Below, piece by piece: positions 55,099 to 64,000 of a DNA stretch of 64,000 nucleotides. The DNA is from Lepturacanthus savala. Its lineage: Eukaryota; Chordata; Actinopteri; Scombriformes; Trichiuridae. A program made the position numbers and the translations under genes. The DNA lies in NCBI GenBank assembly GCA_030544235.1, contig CM060471.1, positions 9,815,848 to 9,879,847 on the forward strand. The letters run 5' to 3'. The notes under the pieces were generated by a model. It made no database searches, was not told the origin of the DNA, and saw nothing but the letters and a program-made list of their open reading frames with translations. Position 1 is the first letter of the stretch. The number at the start of each line of letters is the position of its first letter.

Positions 55099-57029
55099 TT
55101 TATGCATATGTGATATTTTATAGTAATGTTTTTTCTTTTGGTAAATTTTTCAATTTCACTATCAGTTATAACAGAGCTATAATGCATTTCCACCACTTTA
55201 AGCTCCCTCAACACATTTTGTGCCCATTATAAACATGTGATCCCCTTAAAAAATATTTTAAAAAGTGATTTAAATTTTGGGTTGTTACATGTGAACATAA
55301 ATATAAACACAAAGCCCACTATATTTAAATAAATGTATGATCAGGGCTTTTTAAAATTTTTTATACACATGTTGATGTGAAATGCACAAAAACATGTATT
55401 ATTACACCAGAGAATTATCAAAGATGCGGTAAGTGTTAATCAAACATAAGATTTTAGTTGTAATGCTTGTGGAATTTGTTCAAATTACACATCCTACATT
55501 ATTATTTGTGTCAACGAAGAGAACAAACAACTGTATTTCTGGATCAATAAACACATACTGGCCACATCATCATTGGAGCTGATGTAAATAAATGAGATCT
55601 GTTGAAGTTTTATTTTACAACCCATTGGCATTTCTGTAATACAGAAGAGATAATCCGGGAGGAAAAAAAACACACACTTAAATTTACATGGAACCGGACA
55701 CTTTACAAACTGCGGGTTGGAGGAAGAGATTGTGTTCAAGCTTATGATTTAATATGATTTCACTTCATAGGATTTAAGCTCTTTACTGTCTGCAGGGACA
55801 GAGGGAGCAAATGTAGAGGACAACAATCGTCTCATTTGGTTTTTCCCTACGGCACCTGTGTATTGAAATGTGTGCATGAAGGAAAATAAATGCCTTTAAT
55901 GAAAATGCACACAGAATCTGAACCTTTTTTTGCAGCAAAAAAATAAAAATAAATATATAAACAAAAGGGAAAAACCATGACATTTGACCTTGTGAAAGTT
56001 GATTGGGAGGAAAGGTGACAAACTATCAGGGAAGAAGAGGGTAAGCTACTGTACCTTTTACAGCTTTAAGTTAGTACACAAGTCCCTTTGTGTATTAGGA
56101 AATGCATCTTTTGTAACACTGACGATATGTGCTGCGATGGACAACACACTGCACATATACAGGACATGGCTACAAAAAACGACCCCTAAATAAAATGGAT
56201 CTCAGAAGTTAATTTAATTAAAAGGTGAATACACCTTTTCGTGCAGGGTTTCCTACATTTCCCAAACAATAATCTATAAAGATTGTTACAGAGGCTTCTG
56301 TGTATCAGACGCTACAGGAGAAGCTCCTCACGGCCACAACGGGGCAGACAGACGAGTATAGTGTTTGATCTTTGCTACTACAACAACCAATAAATAAAAC
56401 GGATGCAACCGAGATGTGTTCACCTGTTCCAGGGTGGACTTTAAACACTGGAGCAAAACAACCAAAGCTGATTATTGCCATGCGGTGGGAGACGCAACCT
56501 TAAAGCAACGAGGTGACTGACGGCCATCGGCTACCTGCCCTACAGTACTGCTCTGACCTGTCTGAAACAACCATAAACCTGCAGGCAGCACATCAGCTGG
56601 CTACGGTCAACAATTGCGTCCAAGCTTAGTGTGTCGGAGTGTGTGTGTGTCCTTTGTTTGTAGAGATTCTTATCTCCAAAGGGTTATCACTGTTGTACTT
56701 TGAAACATAGCAGCGTACATCACCTTCAGGGAAACATTGTGTGACGAATGAAGTTTCTTTTTTTCAAGAAATATCTGACCACAGACCAGTTTGCTGTTGC
56801 TCCATCGTCCACATTAAGCTGGGAGCTTGTGTCTGAAGTAACGTACTGACAAGGTTGAACTCTCAGAGGTATACGGACACGTTACTTCAGTCCAAACTGT
56901 GTTAATGCAGAGGATGGAGCAATCATCAACGTTTTAACCTTCCTGCTCCTCCCTTCTTCCCCACAATCCCTTAACACCCTGTTCCCTTCCTCCTGAAAAT
57001 CCTCCTCCACGTTGTTTTCTCCTCTGTCC

Positions 57030-60000
57030 TCACTGCAGCGCCTTCATCCTGTTGAGGGCCGAGCCGGCCTTGAACCATTCGATCTGCGTCTCGTTGAAGC
57101 TGTGGTTAAGAGTCAGGGTATCCACGCTGCCGTCAGAGTGTTTCACGACTGCGTTCAGAGGCTGCGGGAGAGAGCGAGGTGTGGGTTTTTGTTTTGTTTC
57201 AAAAAGCAGCTACGTAATATAAGCGTAAGAAACATCGTTCTCACCTTTCCTGGAGTGAAGCTATCGAGTCCTTTGATGGAGAGCTTGTCATCGGGGCGGA
57301 TCTTATCATAGTCTGATGGGTTGTTGAAGGTCAGAGGTAAGAGACCTTGCTTCTTAAGGTTTGTTTCTGAGGACAGAGACATGTCTGTTTATGAAATCTG
57401 CAAACGCTGAGGTATGGGATTTCATGCAGTCCTTGCTGCAGGTAAAAACACGATACCGTGGATTCTGGCGAAGCTCTTAACGATGATGGCCCTGCCTCCC
57501 AGGTGCCTGGGCTCCAGGGCGGCGTGCTCTCTGCTGGAGCCCTCGCCGTAGTTGTCGTCTCCGACCACGACCCACGACAAACCGTTAGCCTGCACACAAA
57601 GGAGAGGGGGAAAAAAACAAGTTTATCTGGGTTTGTGCTTTGTTGCAGTTCATCTTAGGGCTGCAACTTACTACTTTTTAAATGGATAATTAATCTATCG
57701 ATTACTGAATAATACTGAAAAATATCAAACACTGTTTCCCAAAATCAAGGTTCATCCTAAAATGTTTTTTTTTGTTCAGAACAGTCCACAACCCAAAGAT
57801 CATCAGTTTCCTGTTATAGAAGACTTAAGAAACCAGAAAATAAATCAGATTTGAGAGGCTGTAACTAAACTTGGACATTTTCTTCTTAAAGTAGCTTAAA
57901 TCTATTAATAAGAAATAAACACACATACAAAGGTTTCTTTTAGAGCAGGAGTGGCCAACCCTGTTCCTGGAGAGCCACTGTGGGTGCAGGTTTTTGTTCC
58001 AACCAAGCAGGAAGACACTTGATTCTACTAATGAATCTCCATACAAGGGTTCATTAATAGAATCAGGTGTGTTCCTGCTTGGTCGGAACAAAAACCTGCA
58101 CCCACAGTGGCTCTCCAAGACCAGGGTTGGCCACCCCTGTTTTAGAGCATGAATAATCTCCAGCACATAAGCAGCTTTGGTCCAATAATAATCGCCTGAA
58201 TGTCTCCGTGGTTCGGTCCTCACCTTGTAGTGCCGTGCCACATCAGGAACTCCTCCGTACTCTCCTGTCAGGTGGTTCTTCACCTTGTTCACGCCGTCGT
58301 TCTCAATGTTGACTGCGCCGATCAGCATGTTGTTGGAGATGTTGTCCAGGTGGCCGCGGAACTTCAGCCACGGCCCAGCGGCGCTGATGTGATCTGTGGT
58401 GCATTTGCCTTTCACCTGCACAGACAGAGAAGGGAAAATTAAATATTTATAACAAAATAATAATAGTAATAAAAAGCTCAAAGAAAAAAGCTGATTATAA
58501 AAAAAAATCTGACCTTGATGAGAACCTGCAGATCCTCCAGATCTTTTCCACTCCACTTGTCAAAAGGCTCCAGCAGCTGCAGCCGGTTGCTCTCGGGGTT
58601 GACGTCCACCTTCAGGCTGCTGCCGTCAGCTGGAGGGTGCTGGTAGGTGTCCTGACCCGGGTCGAAGTCCCTGGAAGGCAGCTCGTCTCCGTTGGGGGGA
58701 TCCAGCTTGAATTTCTCACCACTGGGGGTTGTGAGGAAGTCCGTCTCTGGGTTGAAGTTCAGCGTGCCGGCGATGGCCATGGCAGTGACGATCTGAGGAG
58801 GAGGAGATAGAAAATTTTGAAAAGTATTCTAACATGACAGCATCACAACCAGCGAACCTGTTTCATGGGTTTACCTCAGGGGAGGTGACGAAGGCGTGCG
58901 TGGCTGGGTTAGCGTCATTCCTGGCAGTGAAGTTTCTGTTGAAGGAGGTGACGATTGTGTTCTTCTCTCCCTTCTTCACATCTTTCCTGAATAGAAACAC
59001 ACATCAGGTATTAATATGACAGTCTAACTGAGCTGTTTTTCAGGATTTAAACGTACAGCTTCACCTACCTGTCCCACTGTCCAATGCAGGGTCCACATGC
59101 GTTGGCCAGGACCACACCTCCAACATCACTCAGGATCTTTGACTACACAAACAAACTTCCTCACATCAGCCACAGCTCAAAAATCAAAGGACAAAGTAGA
59201 AAGTGGATTTTGTTTATTTTTAGTGCCAGCACTCACGTATCCGTCTCTTTCGATGGTGGCGCGAATCTGCTCAGATCCGGGGGTGACAGTGAATTGAGCT
59301 TTGCATTTCAGGCCTTTATCCAGAGCCTGCTTGGCCACGGAGGCGGCGCGGCCCATGTCCTCGTAGCTGGAGTTGGTGCAGCTGCCAATCAGTCCTTTAA
59401 AAAGGGAAAAAAGAGGAGGAGAGGAGTCAGATAATCCAGTCATTAACAAAATGATGGCAATTTTAATCCGTCCTGCTGTTTCTTACCGACTTTAACCTCC
59501 AGTGGCCAGCCGCTCTTCTCAGCCGTAGCACCAACGTCAGACACTGGGTGAGCCAGGTCAGGGGTGAACGGGCCGTTGATGTGGGGCTTCAGCTACAGAA
59601 ACACACAACACAGCATTTAAAGAACTCAGATAACGTAAATTAAAGCTCTATATTTTCTATTTGCACAATTTTATTATCTTTTTTCTTTGAACCTTTATTT
59701 ACCCAGGCGAGCAATTAAGAACAACTAATTTACAAGAGCAGCCTGACAAATCCAATTTAGACTTTGATGTAATAATCCATTACTGTGCTGACTTGTTATA
59801 ATAAGATGGTATTTACATAAATGATGCCGTCTTTGTTTTAACCTCATATCTAATACAAAAACAATCTGAATTTCAAAATAGCTGCACAGACTTTATCAAG
59901 TTCCAACATTCCTTCTGAGATATGTCTCATTAAACACCAAATAACATGGCGTCTACAGTCGCAGAAGTGCTTCACGCCATCTTAAAAAGTGACAAACCTC

Positions 60001-62024
60001 GTCCAGATTGAGCTCGATGATCTGGTCGTACTCGCAGCCTTTGTCTGGTACCAGTAAGTCTGAGTATTGGTCAGCCAGGGCGGCGATTTCTGAGGACAAA
60101 GAAGAGGACGGGGAAAAGTGTTGAGATGACAAACTCCTCTCCAAGCTGCGTTAGTATCATTTTTTTTAATAAACGTGTTAACATGTTAACTGTGAGGTCT
60201 TAACATACGTCCACGTCCAGTCTTCTCCAGGTAGGTCTTCATGCGGTGGTTGTAGGGGAACACGGACGTTGTGGCTCCGATCTCTGCTCCCATGTTGCAG
60301 ATAGTGGCCATTCCTGCACACACACACAAATAAAAACACACAGAAGTTAACCATCAAATGTTATTGTTTCTATCTTTTGCCTCTGACATAAACAAATTCT
60401 CTCCAAATGAAATACAACATAAAAGTTTCCTTTTTTTTTTTTTTAAAACTGACCAGTGCAGGAGATGGAGTCGACTCCTGGTCCGTGATACTCTACGATA
60501 GCTCCGGTGCCTCCCTTCACTGTCAGGATGCCGGCCACCTTCAAGATGATGTCCTTAGGAGACGTCCAGCCAGACAGGGTGCCGGTCAGCCTCACCCCGA
60601 TCACCTTAGAGGAAATGAATGGGACGTTAATTGTGGTTAAGAAAAATAGCTACTGCTTCTTCACATAGTCACAGAGGAGAAAAAAAACAGAGGTTCTATT
60701 TGCCTTTGGACACTTGAGCTCCCAGGGGATTCCTGCCATGACGTCCACAGCATCAGCTCCTCCAACTCCGATGCAGATGGCACCGAGACCTCCGCCGTTT
60801 GGTGTGTGGGAATCTGTGCCAATCAGCATCACCCCGGGGTAGGCGTAGTTCTCCAAAATGATCTGTTTCGGTAAGAAATCTTAATGTCAGTGTGCTGAAA
60901 GTAGATCTACATTTCAGGACAAAACTGCAGCCAAACTTTGAGTTATCATACCTGATGGATGATTCCAGAGCCTGGTCTCCAGAAGCCTACTCCGTATTTT
61001 GCACCAGCGCTCGACAGGAAATTGTACACCTCATGGTTGACTTCCTAAGATGAGATCCATGACCTCAACATCAGCACAACATTTACTTTAAGAGATTTGT
61101 ATATTTTCTATAAACAAAGATCCTCACCTTGGCTCTGGCCAGATCCTTCACTCCTCCGGTCTGGGCCTCGATCAGGTGATCGCAGTGGATGGTGGAGGGT
61201 ACGGCCACTTTGGGCAGGCCGCTGCTGATGAACTGGAGCATGGCCATCTGGGCTGTGGCGTCCTGCATGGCCACGCGGTCGGGATGCAGCCGCAGGTAGG
61301 TGCGGCCACGGTCGATCTCCTGGTTGTGGGGGTCATCCAGGTGGCCGTACACGATCTTCTCCGACAGAGTGAGAGGCCGGTTGAGTCTGGGGAGGAAATA
61401 TGAAATAAAATGTTAGTGCGACTGCGGGTGCAATTTTAAAATAACCAACAAAAGTTAAAAGATAGGAAATAAAGGAAAGAAGCTTGAAAGAGTCGTTTTA
61501 TTTTTAAATTTACAATTAAATCACAGAGTTTCACCGCTCATCTCTCCACAACGTCATTATATAATTACCACTTTATGCCAGTCTAAAACTGCAGTGTAAT
61601 TACAGGCCTGAATAAACAAAAGAGAGACATCACAGCACCATGTCTCCCCCGTACACACACACACACGAACAACAACTACAGCGAGCTCTACAGTAATTCA
61701 AGCCCGGCCAGTTACAATGACAGACTAGAGTTTGTTTAGGCTACAAGTCTGCTGGAAACACTGTGGTAAAGGGCAAACAAACACTAGAGCAAAAACTTTC
61801 ACAGAGATATGGGAGTGTTGGAGGAAAACTCTGATGTGGGCATGAGAGGGCACACACACAGTAGATTAGGAGGACGGTGACCTTTTTCGCACAATGTCCA
61901 CATTCGATTGGAGCTTCTCATAGTTGATGAAGGAATTGGGCTCAAAGCGGCTCATGGACACCGCGGCCTTGGCTCTGTAAGCTGCCGATACATGCAGGCG
62001 CCGTGCACCGTGGCCCAGAGCCAG
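57030..62024 (-). CDS. aco2: Mitochondrial aconitate hydratase, exons 2-17
   Basis: Interconverts citrate and isocitrate via cis-aconitate in the TCA cycle, in the mitochondrial matrix, using a [4Fe-4S] cluster. Exons: 62024-61882, 61386-61128, 61044-60952, 60862-60704, 60604-60454, 60313-60209, 60089-59998, 59592-59487, 59394-59237, 59136-59069, 58986-58875, 58792-58514, 58415-58224, 57589-57457, 57366-57245, 57161-57030. They give 767 residues, all in frame, ending RMKALQ. Cluster cysteines are visible in IGSCTNSSYEDMGR and ANACGPCIGQWD. Substrate-site segments include QDATAQMAM, GTDSHTPNGGG and GEGSSREHAALEPRH. The human protein is 780 residues, so only about 13 residues (start codon and beginning of the transit peptide) are missing; that exon was not found before the window end. 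The intron after 60704 starts GC. Confidence 0.98.
57656..57895. mobile_element. TAGGGCTGCAAC-started hAT-like repeat (aco2 intron 14)
   Basis: Starts TAGGGCTGCAACT, includes CACAACCCAAAGATCATCAG and AAGAAACCAGAAAATAAATC, and seems to lose its right end before the palindromic MITE at 57946. It lies between aco2 exons 14 and 15. Confidence 0.6.
57946..58139. mobile_element. 194-bp palindromic hAT MITE with perfect 8-bp target duplication
   Basis: Nearly the whole element is one inverted repeat: CAGGAGTGGCCAACCCTG at the left, CAGGGTTGGCCACCCCTG at the right, with matching inner arms (CACTGTGGGTGCAGG, AACCAAGCAGGAA, GATTCTACTAATGAA and complements). It is flanked by TTTTAGAG at 57938-57945 and 58140-58147. 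It sits in the intron between aco2 exons 14 and 15 and would form a long hairpin in the pre-mRNA. Confidence 0.92.
59680..59750. repeat. Short interspersed-repeat scrap in aco2 intron 8
   Basis: AACCTTTATTTACCCAGGCG and AATTAAGAACAACTAATTTA recall a widespread fish retroelement end. Too short to classify. Confidence 0.35.
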
Positions 62025-62237
62025 CTGGAGACAACAACAACAAAAACACACACTTATTTAGGCAGCACACATAATCGTTTTGTATTATTTTTTTCTTTTA
62101 ATCCACTGTGACACTGGTATCACCACCTCTTTAAATAGTCTGGAAAACTCCTCATCCAGCTTTATCCTGAACCTAAACTGATGAAGGACCTAAGTGACAT
62201 ATACTGAACAACCTGGTGTGGTCATGTTGTTGTTGTT

Positions 62238-62283
<46 letters not shown>

Positions 62284-64000
62284 AGGTGTGAGAGGACTGA
62301 CTAGTTTCAAACAGCTTGATTTTTGTTACTAAAGGTAAGTTTCAACCTATTTAACAATTGTAATGGCTTAATAACATGTCCTATAATACATTTAACCTGC
62401 TCTGGCAACAAATCTTGAATACATTGATATAAAGCAAGTTAGAAAAATACTGTGATGACACGTCACATCAGGCTGTTAACCTTAAAATAGTCCTGAAAAC
62501 TTCATGAGACGTATGTGTCACAGTAAGAATGGTAATGAGCTGCTTAATTAATTTAGTTTATTCACTTATTTTCTTAATTGATATAGTTTCTGTTGTCAAT
62601 AATTTGTTGTTAGACTAAACCAGCAAAGTTATAACTATATGTTGAGGAAATGCAAATAAAATACAAGATATGTGCTACTAAGCAATAAAACTGACAAGCT
62701 GATTCACGTTCAAATAAGGAATAAATTTACGATAAACGCCCGATGTGTCATATGTTACATCACAGATCTCTGATACTCAGAATTAGTATTTCAAAAAAAG
62801 TTTCAGACTGTTTGGTTTGTTCCCCTATAATTTCTTTTAAGGGGAAATGGGTCCAGGTTCTTAAAACAGGTTTTAAATCCTAGTTATTGAAAAGATGAAT
62901 CCCATATTTGGAAGTTAGCTTCTGAATGAAATGGTGTCAGATGTCAGACACCAGATTAACTACCCCCCACACCCTTAAATGAGGCCGGCCTGTGAAAACA
63001 GGTTCCAATCCTAATACAGTGTTGATTTCATTGTTCCCAAAAAGGACATAATATAAAAAATATATATTAAAGTGATGGTTCCAAGTCCTGCTTGAATGAC
63101 ACAAACAAAGACTGGGCTAATAATAGTTGTCAATTGTGTTTAAATAAGTGTTAATGAATGATTATAGAGCTCCAAGGTCAGCCGAGTGTTCCTCCAGATG
63201 AAGGTGTCTTATGACTCTTCTAGAAAGTCTGTGGTAAAGATCAGCTGCAGTGAAAGAGTTGGTAGTGAACAGCTGGACTTAAGGAGACTGTTGCTGTCTA
63301 GGATCAACTCATTAAGAGATAAAGACTTTAATATATCCCAAAATTGAGTTAAATACAGTTCACGCATCAATAACAACACTTTTATTTAGTGTTATCCTAA
63401 AGCAGTATATTTTATTATCAACATGAGTTTTCAAGCCTATAGATTTATTCTATATTAGCTTATATCTAGAGATATTAAAATGTGATTTTCTCCTGTCAAA
63501 GGGAGCACAAACAGAAATGTATTGGATTCAGTTGTTTGATGTTTAGTAATTTTACATAAAGAAATATAGTGCTTTATTCAGTTCTACAATGAGAATCACA
63601 GTTAAACATAAATACAACAATAAATCAAAGTACTATGCACTGTAGTGGATCAAAAGGACAAGTCAAACAAGGTGTTTTTATACCAGTCAAAGTTCAAAAA
63701 GACAAGCAAATCAAAGCTTATCTATTTTATAGCAGTCAAGCCTCGTTGTAAAGAGTCTTTTACCACAAAGTGATATACAAATTACAGCAACATTATGAGA
63801 TATAGAGACAAAAGAATAAATGCGGATTCATATTAACACCGTAGTCAATCACAGCACGCCTCACCTGTCGTTATCTTTAAATCAGGTTTAGTGAATTACT
63901 CTCTTTAATTACTTTTCCAACATCAGAGGATGAATGAGTGTTTTCTGTCAGTAAGTCATCACATCTGTTTGAGTGTGTTTCTGCCTGTGAGTCAGTGGGA
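62025..64000. other. aco2 intron 1, no exon seen
   Basis: Begins after the acceptor of aco2 exon 2. Contains a (GT)n tract at about 62239-62282 and otherwise unique AT-rich sequence. No CpG-rich stretch or ATG with a transit-peptide start was found on the minus strand, so aco2 exon 1 should lie past the window end. Confidence 0.6.

Larger units (their letters stand above)
47994..57029. other. Spacer and csdc2 5' intron: transposons, microsatellites, one orphan ORF
   Basis: Holds the nested hAT and SINE cluster (48274-49177), a hAT-like repeat (49484-49757), three long dinucleotide tracts, the CpG-rich candidate csdc2 first exon (53379-53560), the unexplained ORF at 54757-55098 and the unassigned aco2 3' UTR below 57030. 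Confidence 0.6.

Noticed and set aside
62025..64000. Search for aco2 exon 1 here
   Set aside because: No minus-strand ATG with a transit-peptide-like start and a phase-0 donor was found.

Overview
The window looks like chromosomal DNA of a teleost fish, probably a percomorph. The genes are intron-rich. Introns and spacers are AT-rich and full of (CA)n/(TG)n microsatellites, hAT-like miniature elements, an L2-type LINE and a tRNA-derived SINE. There is no operon structure, CRISPR, plasmid or viral gene. Exon models were built by hand from splice signals, reading frame and family resemblance.

Layout. (1) 1-15.6 kb: the C-terminal two thirds of a KCTD-family gene on the plus strand, best fitting kctd17, with its first exon upstream or unseen and two alternative last exons. 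(2) 15.6-22.2 kb: spacer with repeats. (3) 22.2-41.8 kb: a complete 27-exon receptor guanylyl cyclase C gene (gucy2c) on the minus strand, predicted at 1074 residues; its introns hold an L2 element, two SINEs, a large foldback and repeats with 21-bp internal arrays. (4) 41.8-46.5 kb: spacer and likely csdc2 3' UTR. (5) 46.5-48.0 kb: the three coding exons of csdc2 (PIPPin, cold-shock RNA-binding protein), minus strand, with a candidate CpG-rich noncoding first exon near 53.4 kb. (6) 48-57 kb: spacer with nested transposons and one unexplained ORF. (7) 57.0-62.0 kb: exons 2-17 of mitochondrial aconitase (aco2), minus strand, with exon 1 beyond the window. (8) 62.0-64.0 kb: aco2 intron 1.

The four genes are functionally unrelated neighbours: a Cullin-3 adaptor, an intestinal peptide receptor, an RNA-binding protein and a TCA-cycle enzyme. 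I found no new multi-gene system. The most interesting observations are three reading-frame-enforced GC-AG introns, a conserved-looking acidic alternative exon in kctd17, a CAG repeat in the probable gucy2c 3' UTR, a 64-unit dinucleotide repeat directly abutting a gucy2c splice donor, well-preserved nested transposon insertions with intact target-site duplications, and one orphan ORF of unknown status.
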